Below are positions 8,222 to 16,427 of a stretch of 64,000 nt of DNA, piece after piece. A program made the position numbers and the translations under genes. The stretch lies in assembly GCA_002412925.1 (NCBI GenBank), contig DHVZ01000050.1:1-64000 (forward strand), written 5' to 3'. Source of the DNA: Anaerolineales bacterium UBA5195 (lineage in GTDB: Bacteria; Chloroflexota; Anaerolineae; Anaerolineales; Villigracilaceae). The first letter of the stretch is position 1; each line of letters opens with the position of its first letter. Below the pieces are notes generated by a model, which was given only the letters and a program-made list of their open reading frames with translations, did no database searches and had not been told where the DNA came from.

Positions 8222-8813
8222 GAGATTTATTCCTTTCTGAACTAACTTTAATGGACACAGGCCGGCTGATCAGTAACCAAAAAACTCCCAGGCTGACCAA
8301 GATATCACCCAGGCTGAAGACAAACCGATAATTCAACCAGCCCGGGGATACGAAACGGTCTGCAAACCAGGGAAAAACAATCGCAGTTGCAGGTAACAGA
8401 ATATCTTTGCTGCTGGAACTAAAGCGGCTTCCAACCTGCAATTTTTGAAGCGCATCGGCTGGCAAAAACCGTGCCGCAGTGTCAACGCTCAAGGGCATCA
8501 AGCCACCGTTCGCACTGATTGCCAACAGGTTGAAAATTAGTCCGACAGTCAGCAACGGCATTCCAACAGACCGCCGGTTGAGCCAGCAAAATAACAACAG
8601 CCCAAATTGAGAACTAACCAAACAGGCTGCAGCCAGGCTCTCTGGTAAATGACTACGAGTAACTGGCAAGTAAAAAGCAAACCATTGTGGCAAAAAAGCC
8701 ACCATCACCAGCCAGGCATGTCGAAGTTCAGGCGGTTGCCAGCTATCCCGGTTCCACCTGGCGCGTAAAATGCCAACCAGCGAGCCTGCGATTACAGCAA
8801 CAAGCAAAATCAC
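8199..8813 (-). CDS. DUF5317 family membrane protein
   Basis: A 204-residue protein with about six hydrophobic segments. The diagnostic blocks of DUF5317 are visible: LTVGLIFNLLAISANGGLMP around the centre, KDILLP and the C-terminal FSLGDILVSLGVFWLL. The frame stays open upstream to 9032, but hydrophobic sequence begins only at SLVILLVAV, and a GTG at 8813 overlaps the stop codon of the 47-residue peptide gene (TAGTG). That GTG is my choice of start, implying translational coupling. The function of DUF5317 is not established; here it lies between a hydrophobic peptide and an Os1348-like protein, so a role in peptide handling or sensing is conceivable. Confidence 0.75.
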   Translation of the reverse strand: MILLVAVIAGSLVGILRARWNRDSWQPPELRHAWLVMVAFLPQWFAFYLPVTRSHLPESLAAACLVSSQFGLLLFCWLNRRSVGMPLLTVGLIFNLLAISANGGLMPLSVDTAARFLPADALQKLQVGSRFSSSSKDILLPATAIVFPWFADRFVSPGWLNYRFVFSLGDILVSLGVFWLLISRPVSIKVSSERNKSHANRPVE

Positions 8814-8956
8814 TAATGACTGACCCCGCCGCCGTCTGCAGGCGCGCCGGCACCGAGCACGAGCAGCGCTATTGTTAGGAGGAAAAAGAAAAATTGAATG
8901 TGGTGTTTTTGAATTTTTGAAGCGGTGATTGAAAATTGAGCGAATGTGGTTTTCAT
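8813..8956 (-). CDS. 47-residue hydrophobic peptide with Gly-rich tail
   Basis: A short gene with an excellent start: GGAAGG seven bases upstream of ATG at 8956. The peptide has a Lys/His-bearing N-terminus (residues 1-19), a single hydrophobic helix IQFFFFLLTIALLVLGAG (20-37) and a small polar tail, APADGGGVSH. It looks like a membrane-inserted peptide or a signal-peptide-like pro-peptide; no lipobox or double-glycine leader is evident. Its TAG stop overlaps the DUF5317 GTG start. It starts 83 bp after the end of the large regulator gene. I do not know a family for it. The reading could be a coupling ORF for DUF5317 expression rather than a functional peptide. Confidence 0.55.
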   Translation of the reverse strand: MKTTFAQFSITASKIQKHHIQFFFFLLTIALLVLGAGAPADGGGVSH

Positions 8957-8975
8957 GAGGTACCTTCCTGAATGA

Positions 8976-8993
8976 GTTGTTAGAGTTGACAAC
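8976..8993. promoter_or_regulatory. Possible operator in front of the small-peptide gene
   Basis: The 18-bp sequence GTTGTTAGAGTTGACAAC has inverted GTTGT/ACAAC ends and lies 20 bp upstream of the peptide ATG, near a TATTGT-like -10 on the minus strand (9003-8998). This is the only spaced intergenic stretch (83 bp) inside the minus-strand run, so it is a reasonable place for control by the upstream regulator. Statistical support is weak. Confidence 0.25.
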
Positions 8994-9039
8994 ATTACAA
9001 TACCTCATCCCAGGGTACAAAGGCGGCCTCAAATACTGT

Positions 9040-12000
9040 TTAATTTAGCTGTTCATAGAGCATTTTTGTCCCCGATGATGGCTCTATTCCCAACTCATCG
9101 AACAGGGTCGCTCTGCAAGTCTGGTATGTACGGGCAATTGCCACCCGATCTCCAAGATAAGCATAGGCGCGCATCGCGAGGCGGTAAGCCTCTTCCATGA
9201 GCGGATTGGAGCGCAACGCAGTCCGGCATACCTCCAGCGCTTGTTCTGCCTGGCCGGCTTTTAGGCGAATCTCTGCCAGGCGCAGTAATGAGTCGTGATA
9301 TGTAACTTCAAGCTGGGCGCGTACCTGGTCAACCCAGTTAGCATCGATTTCTGCGAGGTAAGAGCCTTTAACCAGCGAAATCGCTTTATTTAATAATTCA
9401 GCAGAATTATCCCCGGTCGTTATGTTGGCTTGCCTGACCAAATCTCTGAAAATCTCGACATCATACTCATAATCCATACTGCGATTGAATCGGTAATGTT
9501 CCCCGTCAAACAGGATAGTATCCTGCCCGATAGCCTGGCGCAGGCGATAAATACCGGTTTTAAAGCGCATTTTCAAACGCGAGGGCGAAATATCGGGCCA
9601 GAAAGCAGAAGCCACCTGCTCCTTTGTAGCGGTATCTTCCTGAAGAAAGAAAAAGAACAGATCCCTGGTTTCCCTGGTTTGCCAATCAGCCAGTGAAATT
9701 TTTTTTCCATTCAGGGTGACTTGAATTGTCCCGAGTGCACAAATGTTGAGGCGCGGTGGCGAAATAAAAACCGTTCTTGAAATGCGGCGGAGTTTACGGC
9801 GGATGGCCGGAAGACCCTGGTTGAATTCTTCAGCGCGCGAAATCAACTTTCGTACAGAGAGCGCCTGGTTTTGAGGTGGGCAATACTGGTCAAACCATGC
9901 CTGTGCCTGTGCCGCATTGACATAGAGCAAACCGGAGTCAATCCAGGCGCCTGCCGCAGGAAATACCCTGGCTAAAAGGGTGGTTGCTGAATCTGGCTGA
10001 CCCGAAGCCGCCAGGGCGACAGCCAACCATAGACGTCCGATCTGAGTCTCAAGAACTCGCCCATTCTGTTCATACAAACTAACCGCGCGGGTAAATTCAT
10101 CGATAGCCTGCTGAGGTTTATTGACAAAAAGCAACAGGCTGCCATACTCCATGCGGAAAAGCGCCTCGTCGGCAGGAGATGCTTGATTTTGGACATACGG
10201 GAATAACTCGCCCAACATCTTTTCTGCAAGCCTCAAGTGATGGCTCAATCTGGCAATTTTGGCCTTTGAAATTGAATTATAGAAACGAAGATACGAATCG
10301 CCAAATTGCGATGCTATCACCAAGGCTTGGTCATAACATTCCGCAGAACGATCCAATTCCTGGATATCGACCAGCATATCTCCCAAACTGGTCAGGGCCA
10401 ATGCTTGGGCACGGAGATAACCGCTGCGGCGGGCGTAATCAATGGCGCGGTCGAACATTTCGAAGGCTTGTTCATAATCTCCGCAGTAATGATATAACAC
10501 CCCAATGTTGTTCATAACGGTAGCCTGCCAGCCCAGGTTTCCGGTCTTTTCCCAATCTTTCATTGCGCTGAGATAATGTTTGATGGCAGTCTCGTTGTTT
10601 CCCAGCCCATGATGCGCAACGCCCAATTCCATTTTTAAAATTGGAAGAAGATTCTCTTCTTCCAATGAATTCAGGATATTTAGTGCTTTTTCAAGTTTTT
10701 TCATGGCTGCGATTGTTTTTCCCAAGCGCAGCCATGAAAGCCCCTGGATTCGATGCGCAAAAGCGTAGGTGCTCCTGGCCTCTGGGTTTGTAGCAGTTTC
10801 TGTCAGCCCGATTGCTTCTTCAGCATCTTTCAAGGACTGGTCATAATTGCCCAATTCGCGATACACCGCCGCGCGGCGGATCAGCGTAAGCGCCAGGTTG
10901 TCGTTTTCCTTTTTACCACGGAAGAGCACTTCGGCTTGGCTAAGCAGTGAAAGGCCTAATTGAGTATCGCCCTGGGTGTGAGCTACTGCGCCTTGTAACG
11001 ACAAAAGCATCGGGGTTTCCTGTAATACAGAAATCGGCAGTCGCTCCAACCAATTCCCAAGCGTCACAATTCGACCATGGCGGATAAAGTGAGTCCCCGC
11101 TTTCTCAATCAGAACCAGCAAAGCGGATTGATCATTGATGTTCTCGTAAATATGGTGCGCCTTATCCCATTCCTGTCGACCTTCGTAGTACTGGCCCAGC
11201 CTGAACATAATTTCAGGGATGATGAGCGGATCCTGTTCCTGGAGTTCAGCTTGCAGATATTCCTGGAATAAGTGGTGATAGCGAAACCAGCGGCCATTTT
11301 CGCCAACCGGCACGGCAAACAAATTATTTTTCAGAACGGTATTAAACAAAGATTTCCAGTCACGTTGTGAACCCGTTATCAGTGGGGAAAGAATCTCGTT
11401 GCACAAATCAACGCTCACTTCATCAAACAGGGATGTCAATAGAAGGAACTCCCTTATCGCAGGGGTTTGTTTTTCCTGTACTTCACGCCTAAAATAACCA
11501 GATAAATCAACCCCCGTTTTGGCCAACGACATGTCAGGTCTCTGCCTGCCGGAAGTTGACAACAGACCGGTGATAGAAAAGGATGTTATCCAGCCTTCTG
11601 TCTTCGCCGCCAGGTCTCGGGCTTCATCCGGCGATAGTATTTGGCCAGTATTCTGCGCAAATAAAGCCTGGATTTCTTCTGGCTGGAAAACCAATTCGTC
11701 GAAACCCATACCCCCAACCTGGTCGCGGGCTACAAGGAGATGCAACTCGGGCAAAGTAGGCAGTATCCGTGACGAGAGAATCAGGTGACAATGTTCTCCG
11801 GCAAGCTGAACAAATCGATTGATAAAAATACGAATCTCGTGAACCGGGTTGATGAAGTGGTAATCATCCAGGATGATTACAAAATGTTCATGGATATTCT
11901 GATAGATTTCATTCGTAATTGTCACCACCAGCCTCTCATTATCTTTCTCCAGAGAGGTCAGGCTATTGAGCGCGCTGTAAGACTCTTTTCCAAAAGCTGA

Positions 12001-12282
12001 AAAACGTTGGTGAATACAGGAGACAAAATAATTGATGAACCTCTGTGGTTCCTGGTCCAACACATCCAGCGAAAGCCAACAAGTTGGAATTTCGCTTTGC
12101 AGCGCCAGATCGATTAACAGGGTTGTTTTTCCATACCCAGCCGGAGCACAGAGCAGGATTAGTTGTTTATTCAACAAGTCATGAAATTCATCGATCAGCC
12201 GGGGGCGTGTGACAATCTCCGGCCTTCGCTGGGGACTGATGATCTTGGTCTTGCTGATTGCATATGGAGTTATCATACCCAT
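9040..12282 (-). CDS. STAND-type ATPase regulator with TPR array and winged-helix/BTAD output
   Basis: A 1080-residue MalT/LuxR-architecture regulator. The nucleotide-binding domain has a P-loop (APAGYGKTT, 46-54) and a Walker B (VIILDD, 135-140), with the winged-helix region to about 370. A long TPR superhelix follows (about 370-800; many A....G....A..... repeats such as YHYCGDYEQAFEMFDRAI). Instead of a LuxR helix-turn-helix the C-terminus carries an OmpR/SARP-like DNA-binding domain (about 838-930, ICALGTIQVTLNGKKISL) and a bacterial transcriptional activator domain (BTAD, about 935-1080). Such proteins oligomerise on DNA when a ligand or partner binds. It heads the minus-strand locus of peptide, DUF5317, Os1348-like and HD-GYP genes and is a likely regulator of it. 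Confidence 0.9.
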   Translation of the reverse strand: MGMITPYAISKTKIISPQRRPEIVTRPRLIDEFHDLLNKQLILLCAPAGYGKTTLLIDLALQSEIPTCWLSLDVLDQEPQRFINYFVSCIHQRFSAFGKESYSALNSLTSLEKDNERLVVTITNEIYQNIHEHFVIILDDYHFINPVHEIRIFINRFVQLAGEHCHLILSSRILPTLPELHLLVARDQVGGMGFDELVFQPEEIQALFAQNTGQILSPDEARDLAAKTEGWITSFSITGLLSTSGRQRPDMSLAKTGVDLSGYFRREVQEKQTPAIREFLLLTSLFDEVSVDLCNEILSPLITGSQRDWKSLFNTVLKNNLFAVPVGENGRWFRYHHLFQEYLQAELQEQDPLIIPEIMFRLGQYYEGRQEWDKAHHIYENINDQSALLVLIEKAGTHFIRHGRIVTLGNWLERLPISVLQETPMLLSLQGAVAHTQGDTQLGLSLLSQAEVLFRGKKENDNLALTLIRRAAVYRELGNYDQSLKDAEEAIGLTETATNPEARSTYAFAHRIQGLSWLRLGKTIAAMKKLEKALNILNSLEEENLLPILKMELGVAHHGLGNNETAIKHYLSAMKDWEKTGNLGWQATVMNNIGVLYHYCGDYEQAFEMFDRAIDYARRSGYLRAQALALTSLGDMLVDIQELDRSAECYDQALVIASQFGDSYLRFYNSISKAKIARLSHHLRLAEKMLGELFPYVQNQASPADEALFRMEYGSLLLFVNKPQQAIDEFTRAVSLYEQNGRVLETQIGRLWLAVALAASGQPDSATTLLARVFPAAGAWIDSGLLYVNAAQAQAWFDQYCPPQNQALSVRKLISRAEEFNQGLPAIRRKLRRISRTVFISPPRLNICALGTIQVTLNGKKISLADWQTRETRDLFFFFLQEDTATKEQVASAFWPDISPSRLKMRFKTGIYRLRQAIGQDTILFDGEHYRFNRSMDYEYDVEIFRDLVRQANITTGDNSAELLNKAISLVKGSYLAEIDANWVDQVRAQLEVTYHDSLLRLAEIRLKAGQAEQALEVCRTALRSNPLMEEAYRLAMRAYAYLGDRVAIARTYQTCRATLFDELGIEPSSGTKMLYEQLN

Positions 12283-12866
12283 AACATTTATTCTATTTTA
12301 GTTTTGATCAATTTCACTTCAGAGACTCAGCAGGACATCTTTTGAGAATAGGTTGTTGAAGTGAAAACTGCGTCAGGACAAAGCATAAGCTTCGTTCAAG
12401 CTTCCTTATTAAAGCACGATTCGAAAGAAATCCCCCTATCTTGCGAGGGTTCTTTTCGTTTTGTGAGTGAATCATCACAACTGGCCGGGATGCTTGTCCA
12501 GAAGTTTTTATGAGAAATGAACAATCCCTTCGCGACTATTCTCCACCAGGTAGGAAGTAAATGACTCGGTCTCCATCTGCGCTCGTAGAATATTCTCATA
12601 AACACAGATCGACTGCCGCCAGTAAAACGCTGCCTGTCGATATCAGCCATAAGTTGGAGAACCTTGATACTCCAAGCACGGTTGGTGTTCGGCGCGCTCA
12701 CACCCCAAAATGCGGCACCCTTCACCCTTTTTGCTCATCGGGGCAGGCGGGGAAATCCTAGCGACCCTCTTCAATCCTAGTCAGGGAATTGTCAAAAGTT
12801 GGTAAAATGATGAGGTGTTGCAGTCAAAGATTCCCCCGACAGTTTTGGCTGCCCGAACGAGACCCC
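12283..12866. other. Intergenic region of about 580 bp between divergent genes
   Basis: Divergent region between the minus-strand regulator and the plus-strand helicase-associated gene. Short open frames on both strands show no domain or good start. The only recognisable content is the repeat copy at 12692-12764. A-rich stretches at 12283-12330 could carry the regulator promoter, but no convincing -35/-10 pair is seen. Confidence 0.6.
12692..12764 (-). repeat. Interspersed repeat, copy B (half element)
   Basis: It matches the right half of copy A: GCGCGCTCACACCCCAAAAT followed by GCGGCACYCTTCACCC, a CTCATCGGGGCAGGCGGG block and AAATCCTAG. It retains the CTCACACC bases found only in the long palindromic form but lacks the opposite arm, so it is a broken long-form copy. 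It is in the same orientation as copy A and ends about 100 bp before the next gene. Confidence 0.8.
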
Positions 12867-14576
12867 ATGCCATCCCTGGCCCAAACCCTGCCTTCCAACG
12901 ATCTTGGTTTCCTGCGCATTGTCGCCTCGCTTTGGGGAATTGAACTGATCTCTTCTGACGCCGCCGAGGCGGCCGTGGAACTTTCGGAAAGCCTGTGCGA
13001 CGCTGAACTGCTCGACGAAGTCGTTTCGACCTTGCCGCAGGACGGCCGCGCCGCACTGGAAGCCCTGGCTGCTGAAAACGGACGCCTGCCCTGGGTGGTT
13101 TTTGCGCGTCGTTTCGGTGATGTGCGCGAAATGGGCGCGGGCAAACGCGACCGGGAAAAACCCCACCTGCATCCGACCTCCGCCGCTGAAGTGCTCTGGT
13201 ACCGCGCACTGGTGGCAAAAGCCTTTTTCGATGGGGATAAAGGCCCGCAGGAATTTGCCTTCGTTCCCGAGGATTTGCTGATGGCCCTGGATTTTTCAGG
13301 AATCATGACAGCCACAGAAACCGAAGTTGTCGAACAGGCTTCAGATGATATAGAAGAGCCAACCGAATCGGAAGAAAATACCCCGGCGCGCGAGCAAGCA
13401 CACCCGTCCGCCTTGCCCGGCTCGCCCAAAACCGATCAACCCCTGGGGCGGCCGGCCTCCCCCGCCGAAAAAGCCATCACCCTCCCGGCCAGCGACCGCA
13501 TTCTGGATGACGCCTGCACACTGCTGGCGGCGCTGCGCATGGGCCTCGCGCTGCCAGAGACACAGATTCCCGCCAGCGTGTTGCTCGAATTCCTGTCAGC
13601 GGCAAAAATTATTGTCGAGGGCGCGCCCCAGCCGGAGCCTGCCAAAAACTTTCTCGAAGCACCGAGGCCCAAAGCGCTGGAAATACTGGTTGGCGCCTGG
13701 CAGGATTCGAGCAGGTTCGATGAATTACGCCAGCTGCCAGGGCTGGCCTGCGAAGGCGAATGGAAAAACGAACCGCTGGTAACGCGCGAGTTTTTGCTCA
13801 ACCTGCTCGAACCGATCCCCGAAGGTCAGTGGTGGAGCCTCTCTGCCTTTGTGCGCGATCTCAAGGCAAAATATCCCGATTACCAGCGCCCGGCGGGTGA
13901 TTACGATTCCTGGTTTATCAAGCGCAAAGCCGACGGCGTCTTCCTGCGCGGGTTTGCCAGTTGGGAAGAAGTTGATGGGGCTTTAATCAAATATTTCATC
14001 AACGGCCCGTTATTCTGGCTGGGGCTGGTGGAACTTGCCTCGCCCAAAGAAGACGCAGCTCCCACCGCTTTTCGCCCTGTGCAAAAGGTTACCAACAGCA
14101 TCGAAACTGGCAGGTTGAACGTCTCATCACAGGGGAAAATCAGCGTACCCAGGCTCGCCCCTCGGGCAGCCCGTTACCAGGTGGCGCGCTTCTGCGAATG
14201 GGAGACTGAGAAAGACGATCAATATCGTTACCGGGTCACGCCGGGGTCCTTGAAACGCGCCAGGGAACAGGGCTTAAAGGCCGAACACCTGCTGGTCATT
14301 TTACGGAAACACGCTTCAGGCCCGCTTCCGCCGCCGTTTGCAAAGGCGCTCCAGCGTTGGGAAGTTAACGGCACCGAGGCGCGGGTCGAGACCCTGACTG
14401 TTTTAAAGGCCGGCAAGCCCGAAATCCTGGAAGAACTGCGCAAATCGAAGGCGGCGCGTTTCCTGGGCGAAATCATCGGCCCAACGACGGTGGTTATCCG
14501 TGATGGGGCGACCTCCAAAGTGATGGCGGCCCTGGCCGAGATGGGCTTGTTGGCAGAGGGCGCTGAAAACGAATAA
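12867..14576 (+). CDS. Helicase-associated (XPB/Ssl2 N-terminal-like) domain protein
   Basis: A 569-residue protein without membrane segments. The N-terminus (ARALL-like helices, LCDAELLDEVVSTLPQDGRAALEAL, about 45-75) and the C-terminal block (YRYRVTPGSLKRAREQGLKA, then HLLVILRKHASGPLPPPF, about 455-500) match the helicase-associated domain found at the N-terminus of bacterial XPB-like helicases (pfam13625 type). A charged Pro/Glu-rich linker occupies about 145-205. No helicase motor domain is present here or next door, which is also seen in other Chloroflexota. ATG 12867 is preferred over 12789 because the preceding 26 residues look non-conserved, but the Shine-Dalgarno is poor. Molecular role unknown; nucleic-acid transactions are an inference. 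Confidence 0.7.
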   Translation: MPSLAQTLPSNDLGFLRIVASLWGIELISSDAAEAAVELSESLCDAELLDEVVSTLPQDGRAALEALAAENGRLPWVVFARRFGDVREMGAGKRDREKPHLHPTSAAEVLWYRALVAKAFFDGDKGPQEFAFVPEDLLMALDFSGIMTATETEVVEQASDDIEEPTESEENTPAREQAHPSALPGSPKTDQPLGRPASPAEKAITLPASDRILDDACTLLAALRMGLALPETQIPASVLLEFLSAAKIIVEGAPQPEPAKNFLEAPRPKALEILVGAWQDSSRFDELRQLPGLACEGEWKNEPLVTREFLLNLLEPIPEGQWWSLSAFVRDLKAKYPDYQRPAGDYDSWFIKRKADGVFLRGFASWEEVDGALIKYFINGPLFWLGLVELASPKEDAAPTAFRPVQKVTNSIETGRLNVSSQGKISVPRLAPRAARYQVARFCEWETEKDDQYRYRVTPGSLKRAREQGLKAEHLLVILRKHASGPLPPPFAKALQRWEVNGTEARVETLTVLKAGKPEILEELRKSKAARFLGEIIGPTTVVIRDGATSKVMAALAEMGLLAEGAENE

Positions 14577-14669
14577 ATTCGCTCTCCTGGCTGAAATGGA
14601 TGCAAAGCCGGCACGCGAATTTTTGAGCGCCAGCTTGGGTTTGAGGCGTCATTAAGAAGGAGAAAAACC

Positions 14670-15467
14670 ATGAAAGTCTTCATCAGCGCCGATATCGAAG
14701 GCGTCACCAGCGTCACCCACTGGGACGAAACGGAGCTTACCAAGGCCGAGAGCACCATCCATCGGGAGCAAATGACTGCCGAAGTGGTGGCCGCCTGCGA
14801 AGGCGCGCTCGAAGCCGGCGCCAGCGAAATCTGGGTCAAGGACGCGCACGACAGCGCGCGCAATCTCATCCCGTCCAAACTGCCGCATGAAGCCCGCCTG
14901 ATCCGCGGCTGGGCGCCCAATCCATTGATGATGATGCAGGAACTGGATGAAAGCTTCCAGGCGGCGGCGTTGATCGGCTACCACTCGCGCGCCGGGTCCA
15001 ACACCAGTCCATTGGCGCACACCATGACGGGGGCCTGGGCACGTATCACGTTGAATGGCCGCGAAATGTCTGAGTTTGCGCTGAACACCTACACGGCCGC
15101 GATGTTCAAAGTGCCAGTGGTCTTCGTCTCCGGCGACAAAGGCCTGTGCGAGGAAGCCGCCGGGCTGAACCCGGCCATCGCGACGATAGCGGTCAAGGAG
15201 GGAGTCGGGAATTCGACCGTCAGCATCCACCCCGAACTGGCCGCCGCCCGCATCCGCGCAGGCATGCTCCAGGCTTTGAAGGGCGACCCATCGAAATGCC
15301 TGGTGAAACTGCCCGCGCACTTCTCGGTTGAGATTCAATACAAGGACCATACGAAAGCCTATCAATACAGTTTTTACCCCGGCGCGAAGCTGAAAGATCC
15401 GGTGACAATCCACTTCGAACACGCAGATTACTACGAGGTGCTGCGCTTCCTGTTCTTTGCGGCCTGA
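14670..15467 (+). CDS. M55 family D-aminopeptidase (DppA-like)
   Basis: A 265-residue cytoplasmic zinc peptidase. The metal-site residues of the DppA family are in place: D8 and E10 in SADIEGV, H60 in VKDAHDSARN and H105 in IGYHSRAG; H117 follows in SPLAHTMTG. Family members cleave D-amino acids from the N-terminus of short peptides, for example D-Ala-D-Ala, feeding on cell-wall peptides. A clear Shine-Dalgarno, AAGAAGGAG, is at 14653-14661. It lies 93 bp after the helicase-associated gene. Two peptide-type permeases occur 12 kb away in the window, but no physical link is implied. Confidence 0.9.
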   Translation: MKVFISADIEGVTSVTHWDETELTKAESTIHREQMTAEVVAACEGALEAGASEIWVKDAHDSARNLIPSKLPHEARLIRGWAPNPLMMMQELDESFQAAALIGYHSRAGSNTSPLAHTMTGAWARITLNGREMSEFALNTYTAAMFKVPVVFVSGDKGLCEEAAGLNPAIATIAVKEGVGNSTVSIHPELAAARIRAGMLQALKGDPSKCLVKLPAHFSVEIQYKDHTKAYQYSFYPGAKLKDPVTIHFEHADYYEVLRFLFFAA

Positions 15468-15607
15468 ATTTGCCGGCGGCGCTGACCTGCGCCTGGCAGG
15501 CAGGGAACCAGTTTCATCCGCACAACCCCTGCCAGCCCCGAAATATTCGGAAATTCTTTCAACTTTCGTGAAGTGCTGATCCTGAAAGCAAGCAGGAGAT
15601 GATAACC

Positions 15608-15964
15608 ATGGATGATCGCAGGAAAGAAACCCGCAAGAAAATAATGGCGTTTACACTCGTTTATGACGAACGAGGTCGATTGCTGGGGTATCTTGTCAAT
15701 ATGACCGAGCAGGGCGCCATGGTCATTGGCGAAAAAACACTGGAAATCAACTCCCAGGTAACCTTGAAGATTGAATTTCCAGACGAACTAGAGGGAAGCT
15801 TTGCTCGAAAACTGGTCATCGCGGCTCGCGTGGCGCGCTGCGTCCCACACGAAGCAAGCTCCCGGGAATTCGAAATTGGGTTCGAGTTCACAAAAATCAA
15901 ACCCGAGCAGACACAGATTATCGAGGCCTTACTCGAGCGCTACCATTTCCGCTACCAGGGCTGA
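15608..15964 (+). CDS. PilZ domain protein
   Basis: A 118-residue single-domain protein. The N-terminal RKETRKK has the arginine-rich switch of PilZ domains, and the second motif appears as VNMTEQGAMV (about 34-43; the usual D/NxSxxG is altered to NMTEQG). The rest alternates strands as expected for a PilZ barrel and ends in a helix. PilZ domains bind cyclic di-GMP, and the HD-GYP enzyme at 5783 is the matching degradation enzyme in the window. ATG 15608 fits the AGGAG at 15593-15597; ATG 15599 is the alternative. The altered second motif leaves ligand binding uncertain. Confidence 0.8.
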   Translation: MDDRRKETRKKIMAFTLVYDERGRLLGYLVNMTEQGAMVIGEKTLEINSQVTLKIEFPDELEGSFARKLVIAARVARCVPHEASSREFEIGFEFTKIKPEQTQIIEALLERYHFRYQG

Positions 15965-15983
15965 GCGAAAGGACAAGATTGGG

Positions 15984-16024
15984 AAACGCCCCGCGGACTT
16001 ACCCTAAAGTGGCGCAAGGCGTTT
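15984..16024 (+). terminator. Probable terminator after the PilZ gene
   Basis: A 7-bp stem, AAACGCC/GGCGTTT, with a long GC-rich loop and a following T-run (GTTTTTCT) begins 20 bp after the PilZ stop codon. The same AACGCCCCGCGGACTT start is found in the terminator at 17687. Confidence 0.55.
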
Positions 16025-16112
16025 TTCTGATCCTCATTTGTTATATACTACTAGATAGGTGTATTCGTGGCAGACATTACAAAACAAACTCGTTTCACGC
16101 AAGGAGATAATC

Positions 16113-16337
16113 ATGTCCAATCATAACGAAAATACCTGCTACTACTGTGTTGAACAAAACAAGAAGATTGAGATATTAAAAAAACAGGCGGGAGAATTGG
16201 AAGCGAAATTAAATTTCGCCAAAGACCCTGATGAAATAAAAGAACTCAGCGAACAGCTAAAAGCGCTCCAGAAAAAGATTATATATGCGGAATATGATTT
16301 AGACAGACATCAGGGTGCTGCGGAGAATGCAAATTAG
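16113..16337 (+). CDS. Small CxxC coiled-coil protein
   Basis: A 74-residue acidic/basic-mixed protein. An N-terminal CYYC pair (residues 9-12) is followed by a long Lys/Glu/Leu-rich helix (about 14-66) with heptad-like spacing that predicts a coiled coil. The ATG at 16113 is supported by AAGGAGATAATC directly upstream. Its composition is more AT-rich than its neighbours. The next gene, a pentapeptide-repeat protein, starts 90 bp downstream on the same strand, and no terminator is seen between them, so a two-gene unit is plausible. I recognise no family; a zinc- or redox-responsive dimeric small protein would fit the visible parts. Confidence 0.65.
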   Translation: MSNHNENTCYYCVEQNKKIEILKKQAGELEAKLNFAKDPDEIKELSEQLKALQKKIIYAEYDLDRHQGAAENAN

Positions 16338-16427
16338 CTTCTCGCGAACCATGGATTGCTCAATTGAATATCGCAATGATGTTATGGTTTATTCTTGTCA
16401 TCAACCATTTATACGGAGGGTCTTATC

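Noticed and set aside
12396..12725. A 109-residue minus-strand open frame in the divergent gap
   Set aside because: No domain or ribosome-binding site, and it runs into repeat copy B.
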